Source: Diphasiastrum complanatum (taxonomy: Eukaryota; Streptophyta; Lycopodiopsida; Lycopodiales; Lycopodiaceae). Taken from it: a DNA stretch of 64,000 nt. Below the pieces are notes generated by a model, which was given only the letters and a program-made list of their open reading frames with translations, did not search any database and was not told where the DNA came from. Position numbers and translations under genes: made by a program. Each line of letters starts with the position of its first letter. Within the stretch, counting starts at the first letter, position 1. Positions 24,601 through 36,815 of this stretch are shown piece by piece. The DNA is taken from positions 1,385,208 to 1,449,207 of the forward strand of contig CM055106.1 of assembly GCA_029204225.1 (NCBI GenBank), in the 5' to 3' direction.

Positions 24601-27161
24601 TTCCCTAGCCAGCATCATGAAGCGAGTGACATTATCCAGATCATCCTGAAAGGGAAAACCGCTAATTAAGAGAGCAGAAATGTCAAAATAACAACTCTAC
24701 TAGCTTAAATATCATAAGCAACTTCGGTCCTATCCAATTACAGACATACAGGTCGAATCTTAACTACCTGGATCCCATCTGCGAGGATGTCTAAACCATA
24801 GATTTCAGCAGCTCGAGAACTGGCAACAGCCCCTGTATCCCTGAGGTTGTGTGCAGCTATAAACTGCCGAGTTACAACAATGTTGAATGGGAGTAGCTCA
24901 TATTAGATGATAAATTGTAGAGAATACATTTCAAAAATAGCACCCCAGTAGCAACTATGATTTTGTAAAATGCACGCTATGAACATCAAAAGTGCATTGT
25001 GCATTTTAAACAGCAATTCTCTGCTCAGTGTAAGGATTCTTAGAAGTTGCTTCCCTTAATATGAAAATTTTCACCTGAGCTGCACCGGCGGTGTCATCAA
25101 CTGCTTCTCGAGTAACTTTCAACTTTGACAGTGATAGCTCACATTGAGCAAGAGCCTGAGAGCACCAATGTACAGTAACAATCAGCTTCTCACAGTAACG
25201 TGACACGGCATGCAAGTTTGACATCAAGAAAAGGCTACACGTAGTGGTTGCCTCAATTAGTTCGAGATCCAAATCAACACCTGTGGATGACTCATAACAC
25301 GCCTCAGCTCCTCTTTCTTGACACCAGGGAGCCCCAAAAGGCAGTGATGAACAGCAATCTGAATCTCCCCAACTATGTGGAGCCGATGACGAAGCAGCAA
25401 ATCGTAATTGCGATGTATACTTCCCCCAAGAGAATTCTCCACTGGCAACACAGCTCTATCGACCAGCCACAACTCTACAGCCTATAAACAATAGTCAAGA
25501 AGAAAACTCGGTAACTACTCAGGATAAGTCCAATAAACTGAACTACTAAATAACTGATGACTCAGCAAACTGAAATAGCACGCTGGCAGGCTGCTGTGAC
25601 CATTGTCACCACCGCTAGCATGTGGACACATCCGTATTTCTGTCCATAAGGCCGTCAGTACGCATACAGCTGGTAGCATCATGGACCATATGGGGACCTG
25701 GTAGCATCGTGGACCATATGGGGACCGTTTACCCGGATCTATAGAAGTCTGGGCAGAATTCACTACAAGAAGCTCCATGTTTCTTTCCAGGTGAAGACCC
25801 TCAAAGAAGTCTACATAAGTATGAGGACCTTTGCAAAAACCACGAGTAGAAATGACCATCGATTAGGTATAAGACCTCTAAAGACACAATAAGACCTTGG
25901 AAGACACCATACTTAAAAGTCCCCATAAGGAGCTGATTTCAAGAAAAGAAATATCAGTTGGAGAATCTCCGGCTAAAGTGAGCTAATATGAAGGATTGTT
26001 CCATCCTTAGGGTGGGAGTAAATTCACAAGTACAATGGGAATTCACCAGATCTGATTTATAGACTCAATCAACTGATTCCATTCTAATCCTAATCTCGAT
26101 AGAGATTGAATCATTAACAATAATAAATCTTAAGTTGATGTGTTTTTCAAAGAACCATATGTTTTGAGCAAAGAGTTACAAAAACTTTGGCATAATTTAA
26201 AATACTCGTACAAACTTGAGCATAGTTCAATACTCGTACAAACTTCTGATATTTCAAACACACGTATGGGAGGGCTACAACCCACTTAAGTCGGTTGGCA
26301 GTTATCTACGCTGTGTAGACAAAACTAACCTGAAAAGCTGCTTCAAATTGTTCGCAAGGAACTGCTTCACAATTTGGATAAGCTTTGTGAGCAGCTGCCT
26401 CGCTATAGGCCCCAGGTACACCCTACAAATAACAAAACCAGACTGTTTTGGTATGATCCGATGAAGAAAAAGGAAATAGAGAGGCGTGATGCTTTCTATC
26501 TTTACGTGGGCATACTCAGAACAGGCAAAAAGGGAATATTGACGCAACAATTGAACGAGCTGCTTGTACCTGATACGCCACTCGTAGGTGAGATCCATGC
26601 ATTGGCTCCAATGCAAAGTCCGTAACTGACAGTGGTTCTGTAAAATGCAATGGTATCAACAATTATAGAAATCCGAAAAGTTCATCTGACTAGATTGCTT
26701 GTCTTGAGACAACTTTCAAGTTAAAAAACAACGCGCTTTTTGAGCAGAAATTCTTAATAAGAGTTTAGACGGTGAATTTCAAGAAAGAACATACTGGGTA
26801 ATGTAGTGTGGTCTCCACGCGTGACAGTAACGCTAGCAATTCCATTGAAAATTGGTGATCTCTCCTCAGCCTTCTTTTCCTCAAGGCTAGTAGCCCATTG
26901 GCTCATCAACACGGCACAAGCAGACTGCCACTGTGCACTGCCAGAAGCTTCAGAGTCCAGACCCAATGCTGGCATGTTCCAGGCAGCCTCTTTGACGTCA
27001 TAAACTGCTGTCACCATCCTCGCCTTCACTTGCTGGAAAAATGGGCTGCAAATTTCATATCTCCTTCTGGCCAGTAACGCTGAAGACCAAGCTTTCACCT
27101 CATTCTGACAAAGCTTCCTGAAAGTAGGCCATGAAGGGGCTGGTTGTAGAGTGGCTAGCAT
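18686..27161 (-). CDS. ADT: Arogenate/prephenate dehydratase, plastid, 11 exons
   Basis: This enzyme makes phenylalanine from arogenate (or phenylpyruvate from prephenate) by decarboxylation and dehydration, in the plastid stroma. Hand-spliced exons are 27161-26795, 26637-26570, 26422-26330, 25481-25281, 25155-25075, 24863-24768, 24645-24568, 24364-24275, 24077-24010, 20892-20811 and 18784-18686. All introns are GT-AG, phases agree, and the sum is 1,323 bases (440 aa plus TGA), a normal length for plant members. Residues 1 to ~135 have no conserved domain and look like a transit peptide region. The dehydratase domain (~140-320) shows GAYSE (149-153), PVENS (189-193) and the catalytic-type VTRF (308-311). 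The ACT regulatory domain (~329-425) shows ESRP (360-363), the Phe-binding motif of feedback-inhibited relatives. The start is the first ATG; an in-frame TAG lies at 27212-27210. Introns 9 (3.1 kb) and 10 (2.0 kb) are long. No damage seen. Arogenate versus prephenate preference cannot be read from sequence alone. Confidence 0.95.
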
Positions 27162-28000
27162 TGTGGTGGACACTGTAGCACGCCCCCCTCTCTCTCTTAG
27201 ATCTTCCCCCTAAGTTTTTAGCTGAAGCAGCAACTGCAAGACGTGCTCATGCCTCCGCTCACTTTCTGCAGCTAGAGCTTTGAGCCTGGCACACAATTTG
27301 ATCTGAAAAAACACTTTCTGTCAAATTAGACGTGCTGCATAGGAGGCACAGCCCCCATCCAAAGACACCAGCCTTCAGCAGCATCCAACCCACATTCCAT
27401 TCATCAGCATTTGCTTACACAGAACAGCAACAAAGTTAAACCTTTGCTCAAGACTCCTCCCTCTGCCTCTACACACACAGCCTAGCATCCAAAGGCCGAA
27501 CCATTCCCTACTCTCATTCATCAACCAAAACAAAGAAAACCCACTAACATCATCTATAACCCAAGCCCGTCCACCATTCAAATGCCCACACAAAAAGGTA
27601 CAGAAACCTTTGCTCAAAACCCCTCCCCCTGCCTCAAAAAACACAGCCTGCTTCCAGAGGCATAAATATTCCTGATTCTCTATTACTAAGAAAAACAAAA
27701 GGAACCCACATAGATCATCTACAGACCGAGCTTTTCCGCCATCGCATCCCCCCCACGATCCTCTCTTCTGAATCCCCTCCTGGAGCTGCGACACAGAAGA
27801 GAGGAGAAGAGAGAAAAAGGAGAGAGGAAGAAAAGCAAACGCGTCAGGCCCACGTGTCAGCTTATCACTGCTCAGCATGGAAATCAGCTAGAATGATTGC
27901 AGACGTGTATCGCTGGATGTGTGCCACGTGTCGAAGTCACGTCCCCTGCGCTTTCCGTCCTTTCTGACTTTATTTGGCCACAAGGGATACTGAAATCAAT
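27162..28000 (-). promoter_or_regulatory. 5' UTR/promoter region of the dehydratase gene
   Basis: Upstream flank of the dehydratase start codon. On the coding strand a GA-rich leader (reverse complement of the CCCCCCTCTCTCTCT run at 27182-27197) lies about 20-40 bases before the ATG. Further up is a tandem duplication (27411-27750). A 167-codon minus-strand frame crosses it but has no motif. I cannot place a TATA box or the transcription start with confidence. Confidence 0.45.
27411..27750. repeat. 166-bp tandem duplication upstream of the dehydratase gene
   Basis: CCTTTGCTCAA occurs at 27441 and 27607, and the sequences that follow run in parallel: CACAGCCT, then CCCAC(T/A), then CATCTA(T/C)A. 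The two copies have diverged considerably, so the event is old. Confidence 0.65.
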
Positions 28001-30766
28001 TTGGGAGAAGAGCTTTATGAAAGGCCACGTTCACACAGCCTAGGTTCACGTTTTTTAGAAACTGTTTTTTTTTTCAACTCTTCCCCCTAAGGGCCTCTGC
28101 TCATGGAGAACCCTTCTTGTGACTGACTGACGAAGGCCAAGGGACGGGCCTCTGCTGTTTCTTTCCAGCCTGGGTGAGGATTCATCTTTGCATGTTATCC
28201 TCCTGCTCATCGAGATCATGTTACAATTTGGAAATAAAAGATGAGTAGATGCTCTAAATGAAGCTCATTGTTGCAATCAGGTGGTGATTTGTTGCAATGA
28301 GGTGATAATGATTGCCCACATTTGGCAAGGCATTGATGACAAGGTTGAGGGAGCTGGGAAGATCGACCCAGTGACAAGATTATAGGATTGCGGGTTGTTA
28401 TACAGCACAACGAAAGGTGAGGGGGCACCCTGACATCATGAACGGGGATGGCTTAAGCTCATGTGAAGAGGCTCTAAATTGTGAAGGATTGGGCTTGCTT
28501 TTTATTGATCATTGTAAAGTGCCTTATAGTGTGCAAAGATCTACATTCTTTTGGAATTCCCAAGGCAAGGAAGGTCGGAGCGGAGACCCAAGGAGAGCGT
28601 CTACCTAAGGCACCACCCAGACCAAGGATTAAGGCCCTTGGGCTTCGGGCCTCCCATTACGCAACACCATGGGTTTTCAATTACTTTGTTCTTTTGGAAA
28701 CTGTTAAAAAACAAATAACTTTCAATAGAATTTTCATATGATGATTAAATGGCACTTGAAAATGGAAAATTTGGCATAAGCTTTAGTGCTCCATATCCAT
28801 CTATCATTATGCCTCGTGTCGGTGGAAGTTTTGAGTCTTTGGCACGCACATTTATATTTTCAGTTGTTTCCAAAATGCAAAGAGAAAAAGAGCACTTGGC
28901 ATTATTAGTTGCCAACAATATTCCGAAGATACTTTGATTTCTTTGGACCACAAAACAAATAACCACATTATGAAAACTGCATGTTGGAGTATTATGAGTC
29001 TTTTGAATAGCAATTGTAACATACCATGAATTATAAAGCCCCCTAATAATTTTTCAAAACGTAGATTATGGATTTTAGAAAGCTAGCAAAGAAGTAGAAG
29101 GGTATTATAGGCTCTCAAAAGTCAAAGTGTGGGCCACAAAAAAGTTCATTCTTAAGGGAAATGTGTTGTCAAGAGATCTTACATTCAACCACAACCAAGA
29201 GCTACAAGATTTATTTTACAAGCATCATTGAGGCTTCTCCACACTTGGATGAGGATATGCTCTAATTGCATATTGAGTATTTGCTCCTTCCTCCCAATAC
29301 TTTATGCTTGGAAACATGATAGTTTAATAACCTTTTCACCTTGGTTTAATAATTGTGACATTATGAGGCGGCCGTTTTACCTAGTGGAAAGGTCATTAAA
29401 CACTTTATTCCTTCTTGTCAACAGACCTTGAAGTTAAAAGTTTTTGCCATGGGCTTTCCATCATAAACTCATTACACCTAGAAACCTCAGCTTGCTATCA
29501 TAACCCAATAAGAAATAGCCCTTGTTTTTAAAGATTTGCATGCTCATTTGTGCAAGATAAGTGCCTAGGTGGGGGATATAGTAGGTCTTCGTAGTCTAAT
29601 GCTTGCGTGGCAGGCGTTATGGATTTTTTCACCCTACCCAAGGGCATTTCTCAAACCCGTTACACCTTCTCACCCAATTGTTTATCATATGCATAGAAAC
29701 TTGAGTAGATTTTTTGAGCTCATACTCAAATTTGTCATGCTCATACATCTATAGCAAAAAACTCATGGACATTTTGTCGCAGAGAGCATAACATTCGAAT
29801 TGCCCTTTATCCCATGAAACTCATTATCTATGTCAAGAACAAATGGCGCATAAGGCAATCTAAAGATAAACAGAATCACCCACATGTCGAGCTATCCAAA
29901 ACTTGGTCCTCCGCCCTCTCCCTCACCCTCACTCCCTAGAAGCCCTATGGATGCACCATTAACCTACACTAAATGCCTTTAAAATCTTAACATGGCCCTT
30001 CAAAACACCAAGTTTGCAATTTGGTCTTTATGAGGTACATGCATGTGCTACCTTAGTGTGAAAATGAAAATATTTTATTTTTTTCTGTAAGTTAGTAAGC
30101 AAACATTTCCATGTCAATGATCTGCACACATATGAAACTCAAAGTTTTGTTTAGGAAATAGATTCTTACAACAAAATGGCTTTTCAAAAAGTAGCATAAC
30201 TTTGTGATCATTAACAACTAATTTCACATTGGATTAAATACATTTTTAAAATTGATAAGTGACTCAATGCCAAAAGAGTCATTATAGTTTTAAAATAATA
30301 ATCTCAAAAGATCTACTTCTATAGAGATACAAAATAATTTTTTTTCATATTGGCCACTAGGGTCTAATCCAAGTAATAAGGCGAAAGTGCAACATATTTT
30401 ATAAAAGTAGAAATTGTTGACTAATAGGAGACAAACAAAAATTTGTGATCTAAGTAAAACACAATTCTAAGAATGTAAATTAGGCAAATGGTTAATGACA
30501 CTGAACCTTTGGTACTAAATTTTTGCTATATAATTGGTTTTCATCATATGTAAAGTTAAATTTCAAAAGGATTCACTTGTAGAAAATTCTTACTACTATG
30601 ACTCTACAGGTCTGATACATTTGCCCTACAATACTTAGCATTTTTTCTATAGAGTAACAAGCACTTGCTTAATTAGTGTGCTAGCTAGAATATCAAGTTT
30701 TGACTCAAACTTATTGAGCAATGTACAAGTAGTAGATATTTGACATAGCAACATGTTTAATACCAA
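28001..30766. other. Non-coding stretch, no gene recognised
   Basis: Only short frames are present. A 62-codon plus-strand frame at 28749-28937 reads smoothly but matches no family I know. No repeat ends, PBS or RNA gene were seen. Confidence 0.5.
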
Positions 30767-31030
30767 TGTAAGGAGTTAGAATATAAGTAAAACTATTGTG
30801 TTATTGTACTGTGGGTCCAATCAGTGGATTAGGACCAGTTGGCCTTGCAAGTCGACGGGACACGCATCCTGTCAACGGCAACCTAGCCCATGCATGGCTT
30901 GCCAAAGTAAAAACTACATGTATAGTGTATTTTGGTTAAATACAATTGTTATGTGAGCTTGGTGTGAAACAATGCTTTCTAAGTGAATGTTATTGTGTTT
31001 CATAGTCTATGATCTTGTTTGAAGCAAATT
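30767..31030 (+). repeat. Copia-type 5' LTR (approximate limits)
   Basis: A candidate LTR begins TGTAAGGAG and ends shortly before a primer-binding site at 31037. The start is chosen only from the TGTA dinucleotide context and spacing. No second copy was found in the window, so the left limit is uncertain. Confidence 0.5.
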
Positions 31031-31036
31031 TTAGCT

Positions 31037-31048
31037 TGGTATCAGAGC
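31037..31048 (+). other. Primer-binding site (tRNA-iMet)
   Basis: TGGTATCAGAGC, a perfect match to the usual plant retrotransposon primer site, just after the LTR-like sequence. Confidence 0.8.
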
Positions 31049-32079
31049 CGTACAAGGAGTGTCCAAATAGCCATGAAGAAAGCTTGAACTTTTTGTCAGA
31101 GAATTGTCAATTATCAAAAAGGTGGCTACAAAATGGTGTCACATGCCCTTATATAGACAATCCTAGGGTTAGGGTTTTTGGTTCACCCAAGCTGGCTACA
31201 ATCTTATCAATTACAAATGGGTCTTTAAGATCAAATACAATGCCAATGGAGCTAAGGAAGGCACAACTGGTAGCACATGGATTCGTTAAGATCCCCAACG
31301 TCAACTACAACAAGACTTTCAGTTCGGTAGTCAAACATTCATTGATCCAAGCTCTCCTATCTTATGTTGCAACAGTCGACCTTGAAGTACATCAACTCAA
31401 TGTACAGACAGCTTATTTGAACGAAGTCATCGAAGAAGACATCTACATGCTCCAACCTAAAGGATACGTTCTCAAAGGTATGAAGCCTCCGTAAGGCACT
31501 TTATGGCTTGCAGCAATCAGCTAGAGCTTGGTTTCAGAGGATCAACACATTCCTCATCCGACAAGGCTTTCAACCAAGCATTGGCGACTACAATGTTTAC
31601 TTCAAGTCAGTGCAACAATCTTTCATTATCATCACCTTGTATGTTGATGACATATTGTTTTTCAGCAACAATACAAGTCTGGTAAAAAATACTAAACAGA
31701 TGTTGTCTTTCAAATTTGACCTGACCGCCGATCTAGGCGGAGCTCACTTCTGTATGGGCATTCAAATCCATAGAGACAGAACGAGACATCTGATTTTTAT
31801 TACACAACAAAGGTATCTTCACAATGTTCTTATCAGATATAATATGATCAATTGCAAATTAACTCACTCACAGATGGATCCAGGCCTACGATTGTCAAAG
31901 GACCAATGTCCTCAAACCAAGCATGAAGAGGAACAACAGATGAGACAGTATCCTTATCGATCAATACCTGGATCTCTCATGTATGCAATGGTCTGTACAA
32001 GACCTAATATCACTTTTGCAGTTAGCTCACTTGGCCAATTCATGGCTAATCTTGGCATCACCTATTTTCTGATGTGGAG
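31049..32079 (+). pseudogene. Ty1/copia reverse transcriptase remnant
   Basis: After the primer site the sequence passes directly into RT, so gag, protease and integrase have been deleted. RT block one is in a frame ending at 31494 (AQLVAHGFVKIPNVNYNKTF). Block two (31508-32080) holds the catalytic LYVDDILFF, the GSLMYAMVCTRP motif, and ends just before RNase H. A frame change lies near 31495. The fragment stops at ~32079, where an opposite-strand copia copy begins. It belongs to a different family from the 10745 element. Confidence 0.83.
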
Positions 32080-34335
32080 CAGTATTGAAGGATCACTTGC
32101 TCTGAGAAGACTTTCTTCTGAATGAAATGATCCTGGATTTCTATGTGCTTGGATTTGCCATGAAATCTGGGATTTAGTGACAGTGAAATGTAGCTCAAGT
32201 TGTCACACAGAATGGTGGTAGTATTGAACTGAGTGTGACGTAAGTCGTGAAGTAATAACCTGATCCATACGATTTCTTTTGAAGCTTGGCATGCTGCGAT
32301 GTACTCTGCCTCTGTCGAAGAAAGCGCAACTGATTTATGCTTCCTTGAGTTCCATGAAATCGGTCCCCCTACCAGATGGAAACAGAACCCGAAGGTAGAT
32401 TTTTTGGTAGAGACTGTTCCTCCCCAATCTGAGTCGGAGTAGCCTCGCAGGATGAGTGGGTCAATAACATTTCCAAAATAACATAAAATGTGATCTGAAC
32501 TTCCCTAAATATATCTCATCACTCTCTTTAATGCTTTCAATGAGAGATTCTAGGATTAGACATGAATTGACTTAACATGCTAACAGTGTATGCTAAATCT
32601 GGTCTAGTACACAACATTGCATACATCAAAGATCCTATTAGTGAATGATAAGGGTACTTCACTATGTCGAGTACTTCACTATCAGAATCAGCACAAGTAG
32701 GCTTCGTCAAAACTATACTTGGATCCATTGGAATACCAATTGATTTGCAATCGAACATATGAAATTTTTCTAAAATGCCTACTAGCTAAGATAGATCTTC
32801 TTCTGAAGTCTATTTCTAGTAGTGTGAATTCCTAGGAAAGAATGGACAGCTCCTGGTTCAGTCATGTCAAATTCCTTTGACAAATCACTCTTAGTAGTGT
32901 GCAGAAGAGAAGTGTCATTAGACAAGATAAACGCATCATCTACGTAAAGAGGTATGTGAACTGATTTGGTGCCTATATGCTTCGAAAAAATATTACAATC
33001 ATCTGAATTGTTTGCAAATCTCAATTGAATGAGATAAGAGTTGATTCTATCAAATCATGCTCTTGCAACCTGTTTCAGACCATAGATTGTTTTGTGCAGC
33101 TTGCACACTTTGTGCTCTTGGCCTTTGACTTTGAATCCTTCCAGTTGAAAGTTATACAACTCCTCTTCGACGTTGTCGTTAAGAAATGTTGTCTTGACAT
33201 CCATTTGGTGTATTTCGAGGTCTTCTACGATTGCTAATGCAATCAAAGTCCTGATTGACTTTATCTTGATGACAGGACTGAAAATTTTTTGATAATCCAC
33301 TCCTTGGACTTGAGTGAATCCTTTAGCCACCAGTCGTGCTTTCCATTTAGCAATGGAACCATAAGAGTTGATCTTCTTCTTGAAGATGCACTTATTGTCG
33401 ATAACTCTCTTGTGAGTGGGGAAGTCGACCAGTGTCCAGGCTTGGTACGTCAAAAGTGAGTTGTACTCACTTTCCATAGCTTTCTGTCACTTCACAACAT
33501 CCTTGGAGTTGATTACTTCAACTTGGCTCTCCAGTTCTTTTGATGAAGTCTTGAATGTTTGAGGTGTGTACCTCTCAGAAACTGTCCGAGTCCGTGAAAA
33601 TCTGCGGTGATTGACAGGATGCGATGATGCTTCTTCTTGAATTTCTCCAGATCTGTTCGAGCTAGCTTGGTCTGGTCTGATGACAAGTATTGTTGACTGC
33701 TCAGCTTTTGTAGCTGTAGCTGCAGGTTCTGTAGAAGGAACATCAATGTTGGAAGAATCTATATTATATAAAATAGGATGAAATGACAGAGCATTGTTTA
33801 TCGATGGCTGTTTAAAATCATAGTATGTATTTTCTTGAGATATTACATCCCTAGAGACAAATACTACATTGGTGGATGGATCATAAACTTTATAAGCTTT
33901 ATGCTCATCAGGATAGCCAATGAAAATACATCTATTTGTCCTATGATCCAGTTTCTTCCTAAGCTATTTAGTAATGTGAACAAAATATATACAACCAAAT
34001 ATTTTTAAATGGCTGACACTAGGCTTGTGCCCATGCCAAACCTCATGAAGAGTCTTGTTGTTGACGGCTTTGGTGCTAGATCTATTCTGTAAGTAACAGG
34101 CTGTGGCAGTAGCTTATGCCCAAAAATTTGAAGGTAGATGTGATTTATGTAGCATGGATCTAGCTAAGTTGAGAAGAGTTCAGTTCTTCCTTTCTACAAT
34201 CTCGTTCTGTTGACGTGAATAGGAAGTGGTGAACTGTCTTCTAGTACCATGTTCAGCCATGTAGTCAGACATCTCATTAGAGAAATATTTGCCACCACCA
34301 TCAGTTCGGCGTGCTTTCACTTTTGTAGACGTTTT
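32080..34335 (-). pseudogene. Ty1/copia integrase-RT-RNase H remnant (family A, inverted)
   Basis: On the minus strand, from 34335: the integrase core (region matching 11100 onward), its C-terminal part, RT (33477-33055, QVQGVDYQKIF), the LYVDDAF block (33024-32782), the GSLMYAMLCTRPDLAYT block (32758-32537), then RNase H to ~32080. It is closely similar to 10745-13340 and lacks that copy's 16-base gap. Frame changes near 33040, 32770 and 32530 remain. The adjoining upstream integrase piece (34377-34606) lies on the opposite strand. Confidence 0.85.
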
Positions 34336-34376
34336 GCTATAAACAACGTCAAAGCACTACTAGTATTATTCAAGCC

Positions 34377-34606
34377 ACGACAAACACTCTAGAAGCAAGT
34401 TTCCCAAATTACATTCCATTAAAACAAAGCATGTATTGGATCTTGTACATAACGATCTTTCTAGTCCAATGCCAACTTTGTCCTTAGGAGATGCAATTTA
34501 TTTTATCACTTTCATAGATGATTATTCTAGATGGTCTACAGTCACGTTCATTAAGCACAAATCTGAAGCCTTTGAATGCTTCAAGAGATTCAAGGCCATG
34601 GATGGA
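34377..34606 (+). pseudogene. Ty1/copia integrase fragment (family A)
   Basis: Matches 10869-11082 of the family A element, covering LDLVHNDLSSPM and ITFIDDYSRWSTVTF up to FKRFKAM. It ends at the same point of the integrase where the neighbouring minus-strand fragment begins. The two are therefore adjoining parts of one integrase in opposite orientation. Confidence 0.8.
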
Positions 34607-34997
34607 ATCCAAGTCTACTTCTAGAGTGTTGACTCTAAGAAGGAAAATCTTTTCTTGTTTGCAAAAGAATGAAGAAAGTCCAAGTACTTTTGTTTTGAGG
34701 ATGAAAGCATTAAATGATGAGTTGGCTTGCATTGATGAGAGCATTAAGGAAGGAGAGCTTGTTCAAGTGATTCTTAATGGTTTGTTGGATGCTCATGCTA
34801 ACATTGTTCAAAGTACTGCTATTAAAAAGACTTTGCCAAGTTTGATGGATTTTCAAGAGAGGTGGATCTACATTGACACTTCAAGAGGAGGCTATTTCAC
34901 AAAGGGCAAATTCAAGGGCAAAATCAAAAGAAGTAGTCTAATGTGCAAGATCAAGTGGATGCTTCTTCAAATGGCAAAAAGAAACTCAAGTGCATAA
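34607..34997 (+). pseudogene. Ty1/copia Gag (UBN2-like) fragment
   Basis: Open through TSRVLTLRRKIFSCLQ and FVLRMKALNDELA to GGYFTKGKFKGK. This is the middle part of a copia Gag, joined in frame to the preceding integrase fragment by rearrangement. The zinc knuckle is missing. Confidence 0.72.
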
Positions 34998-35370
34998 AAA
35001 AAAGATATCCTATCTAATAAAGAAGGGAAATACAATCCATCAACTAAGTTATTACAACGCATATAGGAAAGTGAGTTGAAATTTTGTTAGGATCTAGTGC
35101 AGTATGTAGATCACATCACACTCACCATAGCCACTCCTCACAAGCTCTCAAAGATGGCACAAGAAAAGTTATTAGATTACAAAGAAACACTGTACATGTA
35201 GAGTATTCACAAACTGCATGAAAAGGCAGGTGTCCTAAAATTGGCCTACCACCTGTCAAACTAAGGTCGGGCCCAATATGGCCAAATTCGACCGACAAAC
35301 TTGGGACATGCCCCCAAGTATAGCAAGTACTGCAAATAACTATGTACAGGCTAATTCTTCCTATGTGTGG
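34998..35370. other. Spacer / left part of an LTR, no gene seen
   Basis: No coding motif. The right part probably belongs to the LTR whose other half (35371-35536) has a second copy at 46827-46999. Confidence 0.4.
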
Positions 35371-35536
35371 CTACCTGGCTAACCCAAGTAGCCGTCTACG
35401 GGATCAGTGCCCGATCGATATATCCTAACGGGTCACGTCCCAATCACAACCATATACAGTAAACCAAATAAACTGTACACTAATCAAATAATCACATTTA
35501 GAGCTTATACTAATGAATCAGATCACAAGCTCATTT
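35371..35536 (-). repeat. LTR-like repeat, left copy of outer element
   Basis: About 170 bases match 46827-46999 (GCTACC(T/C)GGCTAACCCAAGTAG to GCTCATTTCTAAC). A pyrimidine run follows (CTCTCCCTTAAGCTC), a purine tract on the minus strand, so this copy would be the 3' LTR of a minus-strand element. Confidence 0.68.
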
Positions 35537-36810
35537 CTAACTCTCTCCCTTAAGCTCAAATGTGATAAGAGTGAAAAACAATATATTGCAGCAGCGTCTG
35601 GAGTGTCCAAAAGATGTTATGCATATCACAGCTACTATGTACTTGACTCACACTCAAGCACGCCAACAAAAACCACCAGGTTTGACTCACAAAGTATCAT
35701 GTAAACACAATGCTCATATAGAGAGTCTACCACACTCTCGACCAACCAACTCGTCCCCAATCCAACTTGACCACAAGTGGACCACATGAGCGACATGGCT
35801 CAAACTGAGAAAATCCCACTGCCACCATGAGACTTACATCCTCCATCTAGCTAGGCTGACATCTTATCAGACACTTACAAGCACAAACCTGTAAAGCTGA
35901 CATAAATGAGCAACTGAGACTCAACCTGAGGAAATCTTATTGCCACCATAAGATTGCACCCTCACAGATAAACAGCTAGTAGACAATGACAAGTCAATGA
36001 GCATAAAATGACTACTTTGTTCCTGACGTAGCAAATGCACAACCACATACAACTCTGACTCAAATCTAGACTCCCATGACAAGGCAACATGCAAGCCCAC
36101 ACACACTCATGCAAACCAACACGAATGATAAAATGTCAAATACATAACCAAGGCCTGCCCATAAGTGGTATCCTGTTGTACCAACATCTGTGCCACCTAT
36201 AGATCCGCTACTACACCATTGGTCACCAAATCAGGTCTTCAACCAAGATGCTCTCACATCCAAGCATATACATCTATCCAATAAGTCCTGAAAGCTGATC
36301 CCCATCCATTCCCCATGCTCCAAGCACAAGAGTCTACCAAGAACTCAATGAACGAATGTACACAAACCTCACCATAGGCTATACCTGAGTAGCTCGCCCA
36401 CCTCCCAAAGATATTGATGATGATCTGCTTGTCCTACATCCCATGTAGGTTCAACTTTCCATGCTTGACGTTGCCAACTCTGATTTGACCAGTACATAGG
36501 CCTCCCACCAAGGAGCCTATCTCACCAATACTGTATCAATCATAGCGTCCAAGCCAAAGCAAATGCAAACTAGATCCACTATTGTGATGAATCACTCACC
36601 CACGATCCATAGCATATCAGGTAGGATAGCTCCAGAACCCTGTACCATGTACCATCTGATCACCAAGTATCCATTACCCGCTGATAACTCCCCAATAATC
36701 TGTCAACTTGTAGTGCAACTAGACTCCAACTGGATCTAACCAAAAACTGCATCTTTCTTACCAAATAATGATGGATAGAAACAACATGTGATGCCAACCT
36801 GGAGATCACT
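35537..36810 (-). mobile_element. Internal part of outer non-coding element (left of gypsy)
   Basis: C- and A-rich on the plus strand, with no frame above 75 codons and no motif. Two diverged copies of a block containing TGCCACCATGAGAC / TGCCACCATAAGAT lie near 35830 and 35960. It continues at 44467 beyond the inserted chromovirus. Confidence 0.5.
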
Positions 36811-36815
36811 GTGCA
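36811..36815. other. Target-site duplication, left
   Basis: GTGCA, repeated at 44462-44466, directly flanks both ends of the chromovirus. Confidence 0.88.

Noticed and set aside
26302-26616. 104-codon minus-strand frame inside the dehydratase gene
   Set aside because: It crosses exons 2-3 and an intron in the wrong frame; the spliced frame reads [19 protein letters not shown] instead.
27375-27878. 167-codon minus-strand frame upstream of the dehydratase gene
   Set aside because: No domain or motif; it spans a diverged tandem duplication and lies in the gene's own upstream region. More likely UTR, promoter or chance.
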